Under the pieces are notes generated by a model. It worked only from the letters and a program-made list of their open reading frames with translations, searched no databases and was not told the DNA's origin. Shown here in pieces: positions 13,701-25,168 of a DNA stretch of 64,000 nt (within the stretch, counting starts at the first letter, position 1; each line of letters opens with the position of its first letter). This DNA is from Phallusia mammillata (taxonomy: Eukaryota > Chordata > Ascidiacea > Phlebobranchia > Ascidiidae): the NCBI GenBank assembly GCA_003260075.1, contig QLIY01000001.1, positions 636,112-700,111 of the forward strand. Direction: 5' to 3'. A program made the translations under genes and the position numbers.

Positions 13701-16700
13701 TTCATCATTTGACAAACATATGAACTGCAGTTAAAAGTGGTTTAACGGTTTAGAAAAACATTAACTTGTCAATTTGAAAACGGAGCGCATTTATTATGAA
13801 GTTTGGTTGACAAATTTCAACTTGATTTGGACAGGATGTTTAATCTGTCTTTGTTGGTTCAGTCTGCGTTGTGCGTTGGAGTTTAGTGAATTACAAGACC
13901 GAAGGTTTGGTGCCAGGCACTACATTTCCCATCAGTAAATCTTCATCCAGTCAGCTTCATACAAAGTAAACATAGTGGTTGGAATATGTGCAGTCTGATG
14001 CTGCCCAGCAATACAAAGCCACGGTAATGTGTAGTGGTGAACTGCTAGCTGCCAGCTTTTAGTCTGTTGTAAATACTAGACCTGTCACCAACCCCCCCCC
14101 CATATGTGCAGTCTGATGCTGCCCAGCAATACAAAGCCACGGTAATGTGAGGTGGTGAACCGCTAGCTGCCAGCTTTTAGTCTGTTTGTTCTCTTGTAAA
14201 TACTAAACCTGTCACCGGACAGCGTTGCTGTGCAGTAGAATAGGAAATATATTCTAATTTTTTTACAAAAGTTTTTGTGTACTTTATATTTCGAGTGACT
14301 GTTGCTTGCTTCTTAAGATAAGTTACATCGGTTATTTTGTTAAAGTATTTCACCATAATCTGTTTCGATGCTTGTCAGTATTTAAGCGAGTCGAAATATT
14401 GCGTGGGTTTAATACAGGAAATGTTCCTACCCATGCAAACACAACAAAGCAGATAACCGCAGAAGCGTTGAGTTGCTTCAATGAGGCTAATTCAAGTACT
14501 TGAAACAAAAAGTCGATAGTGCTTCAGTATGAGAATGCGTCGGTCGTGTTATACACGTGTAGACTGTATGTCCCCTGCACAAAGTTCGATTAGTGTTGTG
14601 TTATATCAAGTAGAAGCAGTAACTTCCTCGTAGCAGGTTTGACCGAATTGTCGGTTGCTTAGTTGCAGGTCGTGTCAAGCAGGAACTTTAATTCAGTCAG
14701 CTCTAAGGTTAAATATTACGGTTGAACGGTTAAATGCAGAGCTTGGTATACGAACCTTGATACGGTTAAAGGCATAACTTAATACAGCAATGACTTTAGA
14801 AATAGACACCACAATTAGCTGGAAATTGAAACTAGACAAACTATGAACGAATCAAAAATAAATAAATTGCAAATAACAAGAATACACGCAGAAATGACTA
14901 TACTGTACTGAAGAAGCAAGTTTAAAATTGTAACAATGCTTCAATGTAAAATACCATTCACCAAGTTTCGTTACGTAGCAGCCAACAAAAGTGCTGACGT
15001 TGACAGGCATGAGTTAAGAAGTTTAGGCGTTCGAGCATGCAAAGATTATGTTAATTAGTTTGCTCATCCAGTGAAGCAATTAAAATAATCAACAAGGAAA
15101 CGTTGATGGATTCCTGTCAGCACTTTTACGTAGCCCCCTGTGGAATTCCGCCAATAACCAAAGTTCGGCTTAAAGTCCACGAAGATTAATCCTCGCGTCA
15201 GCAAGATTGGAGATAAGAAGGCTGGTGCAACAATATACAGGGGAAGCGATTTGCATGGCAAGCAGCATAGCTGGAAGGTTGTGTACAGTTAAGCAACTTT
15301 AAATGAGGTGATGTGCTGGGTAAGGAACGTTCTTGCAATACTGGTGATCAGTTTCAAGCTTTAGAATTATGTTTAAGATAAGTTGTTGACAGAAAGAACA
15401 CTTAAAACTTTAGACATAAATGGTTTTATGACACAAGTGTAAAGTCTTGAAAAAAACAAAATTTATTTTCTACAAACAAATAAATCAAATAACGCATAAT
15501 GTGAACAAGAATCGTAATACTTGCTAAATATATTCAGCTGACGTTTGTATTACAGAATTTAAGGGTTCACTTTCGCTCAATACTGCGTTGCAGAACACAC
15601 ACTGTCGTTGTGAGGTCGCCCCCGAACAATCGTTTGCGGTTATAATGGTGACGTAAATCCACTTCCAGTCCGCATTTTCTGACAGTTTCCTTTTTCGGTT
15701 CGAGTCAGTTTATCAAGGTTACAGCATAATGTGAAATATTGTGGTAATATGTTTGAATTGAGCTCAAATTATGACGAAATAACATGACACTGAGGAACTT
15801 TAGATTTCTACTCAACCAACGCTTTTACTGAATCAATTGTGACATCACAATTTCAAACAGGATATAGTTTGTACGTAGCTCGAGAGTCAAATTGTGATCA
15901 AAGCAAAACAATGTTATTTCAGCATCAAACAATTGTTGTTTAGTTTGGACAACAGTCATTGAAATCAAATGTGAATATTCTGTGTGTTTTGAAGGCTCTT
16001 ATATTTACGCAGTTGGGTAATATAAAATAACACTGCCTTTGAACGAGCCTGTGAGCGTACACATTATGACGTCGACGCGGGAAAAGCAGTCGTTTCTGAA
16101 CAGGTTAAGGGGAACCCCCAAATCATTGCGTAGAAGATTGGGATTATCTGCAGAAAATGTGGAAACGACGAAAGGAAATGGATTTGATTCGCCGAGCAGC
16201 GGACCAAGGTCGCCGGTGAAACAACGAACCAACAATAAGGATGAGTTTTATTGCAGGTAATTATGGTGATGTACGAGACGCGGATTTAATTATGACCTTG
16301 ATACCGCACTGCTGTGTGTTTACATTAGCTAATACATCAACCGGAGCATCTACTTCTTGAATGTATAATACAAGGTAGTTTTCTGATTCCATTACCCATT
16401 TTTATACTGGTATCAAACGCGTTTATATGTTTAACACTGAGAATTAACAGATTAAGCAGTACTTGGGCGCCTGACAGGCAACATGCTCATTGCCGTCTTG
16501 TCAAACTATTGTATATTTAATAAATTTTAAGTGTGTTCCTTCAAAATGGCCTATTTGTAATGCATTTGGCACTTGTATTTCATTTAGGGTTTTTTTCTTG
16601 CAGATTTTTGGGCGAGCGAACAGTTTACACTTTGAAACCTGAAGATTGTTACCAATTTGCGCTTGACCTTGAGAAAAATACGTCGGAAAAGTCGTTGACC

Positions 16701-19700
16701 AAAGCGACAGTGAAAATCGGGTCAAAATCTCTAGAGATTTCGTACCAACCCCCTTCCCCAGTGTTGGTGAAGCAGAAATCGAAACACGGTCTCTTTACTC
16801 CCCCGCCCGGATCACCAGGATTTCTCCGCAAACAGAACAGCGTTTCATCAAGCAGGACAAACAGCGACAATTTTTCACCGTTGTCTCCGCCCCCTGCTAC
16901 CACAATTTTTGACACGCCCTATTACCAGCAGCGGATGACGTCAGTTGACGATTTCAGCGTGTTGACGAAAAGTAGGGGAGAGTTCAACAATAATCACCAT
17001 CACCTTGCAGATAGCGAGATGAGCCCGGGCGAGCATTGCAACAACGTGTTCGATGTTTTTCCCCGGCAGAGAAGTCACACATTCAATGGACCGCTGGACA
17101 GTCACACAACAGGGGCATCCCCGGATAAGGTGCTTCTTCACGACATTGCTTACTGCGTAACATTGCCAGTTCGACCTCGGATATTTTTGCTCACTTCGCG
17201 GGGTCGCGACGCCCTCACGTGCCGCGCATTGTTGTTTGCGCGCCGGGATAAAGCCGAAGCCTTGAAACTTTCGCTCGCGTCGCAATTCCAGCAATCCTAC
17301 CGGGAATGGCAAGCGAAATGTCAGCGCAAGATTTCAGTTTCGCCCACTAAATGCGATATAAGCCCGGCTGTCGTCGCAAGGTTGCAAAGTCTCAGCAACT
17401 CCAGCGTCAGTGACGTTAGTGATGATGACGTCAGTGTTGATGACGTCATGACGGAGGAGGAGGAATCCCAGCACCGCGAGTTTGTTCGACGCGCTTCGTG
17501 TCTTCCTAATCCGGACCAGCTCAGTGTCGGGGGGAATTCCCTTGAAATGTTTGAGGACCAGTTGAAGTTGTCGCTTAATAATGCCGAATCGTAGCGGATT
17601 ATTTTGTGTGTGTTTTGACGATTGCAGCGATTTAAATGTTAATGTGTTTTGTGCAGTGGAACAATGTGTCATATTTATATTTAAAACACAAACGACAAGA
17701 TTTTTGTAGTTACAATGTGATTATTTTGGTGTCAAACAGATAATCCCCCCCCCCACAAACGACAAGATTTTTGTAGTTACAATGTGATTATTTTGGTGTC
17801 AAGATAATTTTTTTTTACTGAAACTAGCAATTTTATTTCTGCACCAAAAAATAGCCAAGTTAATGGAAGTAACAAATAGTTTTAACAAACATTGCAAGCA
17901 CAACGACAACATGAGCAATATAGCTTGAACCTTATTGCACTTTCCCCTACAACAGACATGGGATCAGCCGATATCTTGATTAGTAGCAAATCCGGTTTAC
18001 GGTCTGTATTGCAAACACTTTCATTGATTTTCCCGTAAACTCTCCCTACCAGCAATATACGCGTTTTACCTAACATCCAATCATTTACTGCTGTTGTTTC
18101 GTTTCTTCTCGCTCGCAATAAAATATTACGAGGTCGACTAAAATTGTGACGTCACAATCCGAATCAGAAAGGTAAGATTTCTATGGCAGTACAGTTTTTT
18201 TTTAGATGTTTGGAATTACGAAAGCAGTATTAAGTTTATGAAAGCATCGAACCAATACATGACAAGCTGTGCACACTGTTTCGACCTGGTGTCCATCTCT
18301 CGTCACCAGCTGCACTGATTATACTTTATTGGTCGAAACAGTGTGAACTGTCTGCAGTTTATGACAAGTTTTATTGAAGAATTCAAAAGCATCAATAAAC
18401 TTTTTATTAATAACTAGAGTTCAATTTCGCTAAAAAACTTTTGTATATGTTTCAGCTATTGTAAATAGTTTTTCCATTTTTTTATCCTTATATAAGTTAT
18501 TGCTGCCAGGCATAATATTAAGTTTATAGAGCTCTTCTGGCAAATGAATTTTTATTCCGACGTTTCGACGTCCCATATGAAGGCGGCCTGTATAAAACGT
18601 CGAAACGTCGGAATAAAAATACGTTTGCCAAAAGAGCTCTATAAACTTGGTTTTATCCTTAATCACAATTTGTGCAAGTTCCGTGTTCGAAGCAGTGAAG
18701 CAACCTGCAATGTCATTGTTTGTTTTTTCAGGCTTGTTCCCGAATTTGTGCGAGGAACTGCGCCACGTGGCGGCGGCAGAGAGCGAGGTAATCTACGCTG
18801 AAGAGAAGTTCAATGAGGCGGAACCGACACGCCTGGATGAGCAGCTGAAGAGATGCAAACAATTGACTGCAACCCTCTTCACTCTCAAGAAGTAATTGAT
18901 AAAATATTTTACTAAATCAACAACTCCCAAACTTTTTTCCGCGAATTCCTCACTTAACAATTCAAACATTCTCAATCCTCCCCAAAAGACTACATAGGAG
19001 ATGCTAAACCATACAAAGATCATTAAAAATTGGGTCTTTTATCAACTTCACAGGTTATATTCCTGGCTTAAAGTGTCTATTTACAAACCACATGTAAAAC
19101 TTAAACTAAATTCTTTTCCTTTAAGTAATTCCTTAAGTTAACATAAGCTGTATAAGAAATAATTCCCGCGAATTTTGGGTGAACATACGTTAATATTGAT
19201 TGCGCAGTTCACTTCTAACGAACAGACTTTTTTTTTGATTGGCACAAATACCTTTTTTAGTAGCGATCTTTTACTTGGTTCTGTAAGCATACTGTAAACC
19301 CGTATAAAAGTTATTCGGAATCTGAAAACACGTTTAATTTTTAGGTACACTATTCACGGTTTTGAATAATTTGAGCAACAAAATCAGAGCCAGTTTATTT
19401 GTGTAAGTGCTATACTTTTAATTTTCATCTGAAAGTTCGGCAAACAGTGACGGATGTGAAACAAGCTTTAAAACTCATGTTAATCTTTTGTCAGGTTGGC
19501 GACAGTTCAGGAAGCCCGCAGTAAAACCCCGGTCCCGCAGTTGCGCCCCACGACCCCCAACCCTCTAATGAACCGGAACCCAGGCTACGACGATCCCACA
19601 ATGCAACACGCGAGAGTGTTTGATGACGTCAGGAGGGTTCGAGTTGACAACGCGCGACGCATGGAGAGTATCAAGGTGGGTGAATACCCTGCTTGCGTCA

Positions 19701-22700
19701 TATGTTGATAAATGTGGGGCGGTAGGGGAATCCCCTCAATAATTCTCAAGTTTGGATTTTGTAAAATTCGTTTCGGCCCAAAAACAAGCAAAGAAAGTGA
19801 AGTACGTTTTTGAATTACTTGAGACGGATAAAGTTTCTTACAGAATTTTGTTTTCAATTCTAATACTTTGTCATGGTTAACTGTTGAAAGTCCATAGCTT
19901 TGATGCACTTTACAGCAACAATCAAGTAAATGTTAAAAAAAAACTTTGCAATTAATGGCGTTTTAGTGTCATGTATTTTCCGCTTCACGTGTTAAAAACT
20001 CGTAAGTTAAAAAAAACATCACTTCAAGATTGTATTTGAGCAAAATCACAAGTATTTGAAAACTGGAAACTTGGCTCGTTTCTTTTCTGTCCGATTAAAT
20101 TTCTTAACCTCGATTTTGAAACAATATCTTATTTCCATTCTCACCCTTTTACCCAGTGGCCAAAAATTTATATTTCTATTAACCGCGTGTTGGCGCACGA
20201 GCGCACTTTGACCTTAAGTGACCTTGTCACGTGTTCAGGATGCCGAGATTAGCTGGAATCGGCGCCGGAAATTCATCCGCGAATATGACGCGAAAAAATT
20301 CGAGAAGGTGATTTTTTGCGCGGGTCGACTTTCCAACTAACCTTCCTCCCTCTCTCTCTAACTTATGCTGCATGTGAAATGTGCGATTCGATCTTGTGTT
20401 GTTTGCTCTGCACGCAGATTCGATTTTTAACCGAAATTTTCTTGTGTAAATAAGCTATTGCTGTCAGGCATAATATCAAATTTGAAGAGCTCTTCTGGCA
20501 AATGTGTGCTGCCAGACATAATATCAAGTTTGTAGAGCTCTTCTGGCAAATGTAATTTATTCCGACGTTTCGACGTCCTATACAGGTCGCCTTCATCAGG
20601 GTAAATAACACTGAATGCGCGTAGTACAGTGCACGATAAACAAAGGGAAAAAGAATGGAACGCAAGCACGTCACAGCGACGAGAATGCTGCGCCATGACG
20701 AATGATTGGGCCTCTTAATCACTGTACTACGCGCATTCAGTGTTATTAACCCTGATGAAGGCGACCTGTATAGGACGTCGAAACGTCGGAATAAAATTAC
20801 ATTTGACATGTATGGTTTCCATTAAATACAAACAGTGATTTTTGAGTCAGGTTAATCCTATATTTATGTGGTGGCATTACTGACTTCCTAAAAACTTTTT
20901 GGTGATTGCATGAACGTTTTAAATAACCGTTGCATAATATTGGGGTGATTCGTCGTCTTGTCCTTGAATTTTTTGTGTGTCCTTGAATAGCTTTTATGTC
21001 TTTGTTTTGAAACATCTAACATCTGTTTGTGCGAATGTTAACCCTGTTTCTAATCTGGTCAATCAACCATAAATTTTACTGCTTCTCAAAAAATTCTATT
21101 GAGACAGTTTTAATACGGATTATAACATTTTTGCGGTGGGCATTTGTGTGGAAGTCGTTAACACAAAACCAAACATTATCATCTGTTCCCAATAACGCAG
21201 CAGAATTGAGTGTTGTAAATAAGATTAAAAATACATTCGGTAAAAAAATATTAACCAATTTAATTTCCAAAATTTTTCAGTCGTTGGAAATCGCTGAACG
21301 CGCTTTGAACCGAACCGATTACATCTCACAAAACGAGCAACGACGTCATAAGACCTTGCTTGACCTCTATAAGCACCGTGATGTCACAGAGACCAAACAG
21401 GAGAGCAATTTAACGAGTAAGATTCTCATTTCTTGTGTTTGTTTGATGTTTTGCTTTAACTTAAAACATAACTAAAGGCATTTTTATGATGAATCGCGAT
21501 AAGTCACTCTACAAACAGATCTAATTTTGTAAAAGCATGGATAAGCTTCAGACAGTTCACACTGTTTCAACCTATAAGGTCTCATCAGTGCAACTGGCGC
21601 CGAGAGATAGGCCGTATTGGCTGGTGTAGAGAAAACTGGCTCACTATTGCCAAGCAACTGCTTGGGAACCAAAGTGAAGTCGGCTCACAGATCTAATTTT
21701 GCTTTTTCAATAATTCTTTTTATTTTACTTTCAGATTCCGATTCAAGTTCCTTAGAGTCGCTGCCCCCTCCCCCTCCGCCAGTGGAGGCAACTTACCCCC
21801 ACAATGCCCCAAAACCCGCCCCCAACCCCACTTCCGTTCTTCCACCGCCTCCGTCAAATCTCGCTCTTCCCAACAGCGCCCCTGGTGGCGACAACTACGT
21901 GGTGATTTCCCCTGACGGGGGTTACACGAGTTCAGACCCTTCCCCGGACCAACGCCGCCCAACCTCCCACGTGGGGTCGCTACCCCGATATGTTGACCCC
22001 TCGCAGAGGTCACAGCGAGGTTACGCAGGGCCGGGACAGCCCCTGGGCCGTTCCCATAGCAATTACGCGAGGGTGCAGGACGGGTACGGGGGTCAACAAG
22101 GGGGTCGTCACACCCCCCTACACATGGTTGAAAGGTCAAGGTCGGTCACCCCCCAACACTGGGCTGCGAGACCAACAACTCCACGTCACTTTATGAGTAA
22201 GTTCAATCCAAGAGTTTGATATGATGTAAATATATTATATACAGTACACCTCGGTTAAACCGGATTCGGTTAATCCGGATCTTCGCTTTATCCGGACAAA
22301 ACTTGAAGTACAAATGATTTGTAATATAGTAAAGCTTTAACTAATCTACATCGGTTAATCCGGATATTCGCTTTATCCGGACAATTACCCCCCCCCCCAG
22401 AGTTTGATATGATGTAAATATATTATATACAGTACACCTCGGTTAATCCGGATCTTCGTATAATTCGGACAAAACTTGAGGTACAAATGATTTGTAATAT
22501 AGTAAAGCTTTAACTAATCGACATCGGTTAATCCGGATATTCGCTTTATCCGGACAATTATTTTGATCCAAACGGGTCCAGATTGACCGAGGTTTACAAT
22601 TTAACACGCAGATACCAATATATATTTCAAACTGATATAGTTATTTGTCTATTTCATGTTTTGTTTGTGTTGTGCTTTGTAGTGTACTCGCGAGTTTAAA

Positions 22701-23771
22701 TCGGATCCATCTGTATTTCAAATTCCTGCCTGTAGTTTTACAGTTTGCAATCCTTGACTTAACTGATTCAAGAAATCTTATTTTAAATGTTCAGATGAAG
22801 TGGTCCAATCAGCGTACGACACGTCAGACGACGAACGTCATCGTTACATGGAGCAACAACATCAATCCGCTCAAGCTGAGAAGAGTCAGAGATTGAAGGA
22901 GCAATATTCGAAACTTCAGATGCTGCAGCGCAAACAGAGGATGGTCAGTTGGTAGCTATGATCATAACATACAAATACCGAACCACTGTAGCTTAAGTCA
23001 CATTCCTGTGATTTAAATCGGTGGTCGGCAACCTTTTTTGTACGGCGGTACATTTTTGGAACTAATTTTTTTCGCAAACCGGCCTTCAAAAAACAGCAAT
23101 TAAATAGTATAAATTAATTTACCATCTCCGGGATACATGGGCAAAATGTTTTAAAGAATCAAACCTGAAAACTATATGGGCCGGTAACGAACTCCTTGCT
23201 GACCGGTACTGGCCTGCGGCCCGGTGGTTGCCAACCACTAGTGGCTGATTTAAATAACATATAGAAGCTTTCAGTAGGCTACACTTAAATCAGCTTCAGT
23301 TTACTATGGTTGTTCCGTAACTTGAATCGCCTGTGTTGAGCGCACGTTGATTCAGGACGATGTCTGTAAAAGCAAAGATTTTGAATAAAATATATTTAAA
23401 TGGCGTTGTAATTAAAAGTGGTGGCAGATCTTAACATTGCGACTGGTTTACGCTAATGTTTCTTGTTTGCAAGGTTAGGCCTAAAACATAGCGGGGTTAA
23501 TAGGCTGCAGACAGTGCACACTGTTTCGACCTATAAGGTCTCATCAGTGCAGCTGGTGACGAGAGATCGGCCGATCTATTAGCTTGATGCTTTTAAATAG
23601 CGGGGATCCATTTAAATAAAGATCCCTGAAATATCCTAAAATAAAATTAGTTTTTACAAGTTTGTTGCATTTTAGGTTGAGAAGAAACACGTCCCAAACC
23701 CAAAACACAAAACTTCGTCAATTCCGTCCTACCAAGTCACAAACATGCAAGCCAAGTCGTCCGACGTCTAG
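4796..23771 (+). CDS. KIAA1217/SRCIN1: Sickle tail / p140Cap family scaffold protein (5' partial)
   Basis: Coding exons: 4796-4994, 5601-7878, 8245-8424, 8603-8785, 9358-9584, 10230-10309, 18732-18891, 19495-19675, 20239-20307, 21281-21416, 21735-22196, 22795-22943 and 23676-23771. All phases agree and give 1466 residues to the TAG. The first exon carries the family's N-terminal AIP3-like domain (LTSLDTIRALFVQAYP, then TGTYEEIENV), running into RIKDRSVIRA. A long Ser/Pro-rich region follows in the 2.3 kb exon. Then come MERQLASLTGMVESI, the coiled segment LRDTAHGLKQQLVDLKRIQ, and EEKFNEAEPTRLDEQLKRCK, which matches the conserved C-terminal part of KIAA1217 and SRCIN1. Vertebrate members are actin/Src-linked scaffolds; that role here is inferred from family. 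Upstream exons are missing. An AATAAA lies at 24451. The 10310-18731 intron contains a separate PTB gene. Confidence 0.9.
8488..8558. promoter_or_regulatory. Phased cluster of CRE-like TGACGTCA sites in a short intron
   Basis: Within the 178-base intron between two sickle-tail exons, the unit ATATGACGTCAC is repeated: TGACGTCA at 8488, 8509 and 8531, and a fourth degenerate TGACGCCT at 8551. Spacing is 20-22 bases, about two helical turns. TGACGTCA is the palindromic CREB/ATF site. It could also be a decayed minisatellite. Binding is not shown by sequence alone. Confidence 0.45.
11111..11619. mobile_element. hAT-like MITE nested in another MITE
   Basis: Termini CAGGGGTGGGGAACCTGCGG and AAGGTTCCCCACCCCTGG are inverted. 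It lies inside the outer element 10849-11749. The flanking 8-mers do not match well, so the exact ends are uncertain. It is interrupted by a third element at about 11291-11528. Confidence 0.65.
11291..11528. mobile_element. Innermost hAT-like MITE of the nest
   Basis: Termini CAGCGGTTTTCAAAC and GTTTGAACATCACTG are inverted repeats of the common hAT MITE form. It sits inside the middle element, which fixes the insertion order: outer first, then middle, then this one. No clear target duplication. Confidence 0.55.
11817..12003. mobile_element. hAT MITE with perfect target duplication
   Basis: Begins CAGGGGTTCTTAACCAGGGG and ends GGTTAAGAACCACTG. Flanked by acctaatc at 11809-11816 and 12004-12011, an exact 8-bp direct repeat. 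Confidence 0.85.
16066..17594 (+). CDS. PTB/PID-domain protein (FAM43/PID1-like), nested in an intron
   Basis: Two exons, 16066-16256 and 16604-17594, give 393 residues. The ATG was chosen because the reading frame upstream has only a TTG start. A basic N-terminus (FLNRLRGTPKSLRRRLG) precedes a phosphotyrosine-binding-type domain. Its first half, FLGERTVYTLKPEDCYQFAL ... KATVKIGSKSLEI, is separated by about 120 residues of Ser/Pro-rich insert from the second half, LHDIAYCVTLPVRPRIFLLT ... CRALLFARRDKAEALKLSLA. The pattern resembles FAM43 and PID1 proteins, which are adaptor-type; the exact family is not certain. An acidic tail follows. It lies inside an intron of the sickle-tail gene on the same strand, and the host exons on either side join in phase without it. 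A candidate AATAAA is at 18117. Confidence 0.8.
18306..18360 (+). ncRNA. Decayed hammerhead ribozyme copy
   Basis: Keeps helix I (GCUGCA with UGCAGU), GAAA, helix III and the GUC site of the intact copy at 23503-23554. The core reads CUGAUUA instead of CUGAUGA, and helix II is disrupted. Loss of the invariant G8 predicts no activity. A partial copy in the opposite orientation lies just to its left at 18266-18290. Confidence 0.6.
18490..18650. mobile_element. Foldback repeat of the GACGTTTCGACGTC family
   Basis: An inverted pair reads into each other: left arm TTCTGGCAAATG ... TTCCGACGTTTCGACGTCC, right arm ACGTCGAAACGTCGGAA ... TTTGCCAAAAGAGCTCTA. The same arms recur at 20455-20810 and 27315-27490. 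The internal CUGAUGA box is lost here. Confidence 0.6.
20553..20605 (-). ncRNA. Hammerhead-like variant motif, inverted copy (family B)
   Basis: Same motif as 20744-20796 on the opposite strand: CUGAUGA, extra A, GGCG/CGUC stem, GAAA, CGUC, GGAAUAA. The two copies form the arms of one foldback element. Confidence 0.45.
20744..20796 (+). ncRNA. Hammerhead-like variant motif (family B)
   Basis: Sequence order is UUAUU-aa-CC, CUGAUGA, one extra A, helix II GGCG/CGUC with inner CCU-GUAU-AGG, GAAA, CGUC, then GGAAUAA. The last segment pairs with UUAUU..CC to form helix I. Helix III would be only the self-complementary ACGU, so activity, if any, might need a dimer. An inverted copy lies at 20553-20605. 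The extra nucleotide after A9 departs from the consensus. Confidence 0.45.
21544..21596 (-). ncRNA. Hammerhead ribozyme copy (family A), nearly intact
   Basis: Core CUGAUGA and GAAA are intact. Helix II is GACC-UUAUA-GGUU with a G-U closing pair. Helix III is CAGU/ACUG and the cleavage triplet is GUC. Helix I AGUUGCA/UGAAGCU has one mismatch. It lies in a sickle-tail intron, antisense to that gene. Confidence 0.7.
22240..22600. mobile_element. pogo/Tigger-like MITE, present as two haplotype copies
   Basis: Terminal sequence CAGTACACCTCGGTTAA followed by repeated TTAATCCGGAT, ending in the inverse GACCGAGGTTTAC. This is the terminal style of pogo/Tigger DNA transposons, with a TA target. The C-run at 22388-22398 separates a left copy from a second, nearly identical copy. 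A related copy is at about 49611-49767. Confidence 0.6.
23019..23244. mobile_element. hAT-type MITE
   Basis: Same family as 453-654 and 42812-43045: starts GGTGGTCGGCAACCTTTTTT and ends GGTTGCCAACCAC. Flanked by gatttaaa on both sides. The first base of the usual CAG terminus is altered. Confidence 0.65.
23503..23554 (-). ncRNA. Complete type I hammerhead ribozyme motif (family A)
   Basis: Read on the minus strand: helix I GCUGCA, core CUGAUGA, helix II GACCU-UAU-AGGUC, GAAA, helix III CAGUG-UG-CACUG closed by the A-U pair, cleavage triplet GUC, then UGCAGC closing helix I. Every invariant core base of a hammerhead is present and all three helices are fully paired. The predicted cut is between 23510 and 23509. 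It is in the last intron of the sickle-tail gene, antisense to it. Further copies at 21544, 32182 and 32388 (minus) and decayed ones at 18306 and 32721 (plus) show that it belongs to a dispersed repeat. Confidence 0.85.
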
Positions 23772-24450
23772 AACCGACCAATCAGCGCTGCTCACGTGAT
23801 GACCACGTGACGCTGTGTCATGGGAACGAGCTTTTGTTGAGAATTGTGATACGTACTTCAAGTTGACACAAATTATATGATTTACCTGTAGGGCTGGACC
23901 CAAGTTTTGTCCGCTTGTGGCGCTAAAGTTGTTCAAGGGTTAGAGACGGAAACGCGGCTGGTTTGAGACTATTGTCATGTGGTGTAAAAGTGTGTGCAGC
24001 GAAGCGTGGAAGATGTTTAGTAGAGGACAGGTCAAGGTCAAAGTTGAAAAGTTGTGTTGTTGTATTGGGCTCGAAATATTTCGGGAGAATTCGAAGGGTT
24101 TGTTGCAATAACTTAGTTGATAATCAACTTTGCTTGAAGTTTCAAAAACATGCTGTTGTTTGTTTTAATGATTTGGAATGTACGTTCCAAGAATAGCAGT
24201 GACGTCATAAATGCCCTTATTGCGTCACTTCGAACCATTATTTTCGCTTCCCAATGTCGATTTTGGAGATTTTAAGTCTCCACTTTTAACCGGTACTTTG
24301 CATTTTATTAAGTTGCCTTCGCTCGCAGTAACTTGCTTCCAGTTCGTCACATGCACTGTCTTCATACAAATATTTGTGTGTGTGTAAAAATCGTTATTAC
24401 TGTTTAAACTTCGCTATTATGTGCTTTGCCACTTGCAATGCTGATGCCAC

Positions 24451-24456
24451 AATAAA
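24451..24456 (+). terminator. Poly(A) signal of the sickle-tail gene
   Basis: AATAAA about 680 bases after the stop codon; the first canonical signal in a stretch without other genes. Confidence 0.55.
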
Positions 24457-24633
24457 TACTTTGCCACAAAATACCTAAGCTGAGTATATACAGGATGACA
24501 TATTCAGATGTTTCAATTTATTCTGTGTAGGAAGCAAAATACAACCCCTCCATAGAATCACAGTGTAAAGTAGAACAGCAAGCACAAGAAATAAGTTGCA
24601 TAACTTTACAGTGGTAGGCAGATTGTTGTAATG

Positions 24634-25120
24634 CAGTGGTTCTCAAAGTATGGGTCGCGCTGTGATGATTCAATTCTGCCAAACGAACTTTTTTTCATTT
24701 CGATTTTCAATTATTTTCAATTCTCAGTCATGACTGAATTATTGTATCATAGGCATTTTATGTGGCTTTATCTTAGTAACCTTGGAGTATTGCAGCATAA
24801 GTAAGTGGTTTTCTGAGAGTTTTAAAAGCACCGTAGCCAAATACAGCCTCACTCGACAACGCTATGCAGCAAAATGACCCAATCATTATAGCATACAGAC
24901 AATAGCCTTCCAATTTTCTATTACGCACACGGCGATTGTAACACGTTAGCACGGGGAGTGATAGGAGGTTAATTATACGAAACTGAACTTGGAAAGTAAC
25001 AGTTTGCGTTTAAGGATGATAACTATTCATACCCCCCCCCCCTGTTGTTTGAGGCTTGGGTCGCAAGATGTTCATAAAGCTCAGATTTGGCTTGTGGTCA
25101 AAAAAGTTTGAGAACCACTG
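24634..25120. mobile_element. hAT-type MITE
   Basis: Begins CAGTGGTTCTCAAAGTATGG and ends AAGTTTGAGAACCACTG. The flanks ttgtaatg and ttataatg match at 7 of 8 positions. A C-run gap lies inside at 25032. Confidence 0.75.
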
Positions 25121-25168
25121 TTATAATGTATGACAGCAAAAACTTCACTAAAGCTTATGCCTTACAAC

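Larger units (their letters stand above)
10310..16065. other. Repeat-filled first part of the 8.4 kb sickle-tail intron
   Basis: No conserved exon was found before the PTB gene. The stretch holds nested hAT MITEs (10849-11749), another hAT MITE (11817-12003), a dispersed duplicated segment of about 85 bases (12432-12520 and 12748-12840) and two haplotype-duplicated segments around C-runs at 13496 and 14092. From about 14230 to 16000 I see nothing recognisable. Confidence 0.6.
17595..18731. other. 3' flank of the nested PTB gene and remaining host intron
   Basis: Contains a probable PTB 3' UTR with a haplotype duplication around the C-run at 17745, a poly(A) signal AATAAA at 18117-18122, a decayed hammerhead-bearing inverted repeat (18266-18362) and one foldback repeat of the GACGTTTCGACGTC family (about 18490-18650). 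Confidence 0.55.
20455..20810. mobile_element. Foldback element with hammerhead-like motif in both arms
   Basis: Left arm (about 20510-20640, minus) and right arm (about 20700-20810, plus) are near-perfect inverted copies of one another. Each carries CCCTGATGAAGGCGACC ... ACGTCGAAACGTCGG, pointing outwards. The centre (about 20640-20700) is unique. No coding capacity. It sits in a sickle-tail intron. Confidence 0.7.

Noticed and set aside
16066..17594. PTB exons as part of the sickle-tail gene
   Set aside because: The frame has its own ATG and stop, and the host exons join in phase and in protein homology without it.
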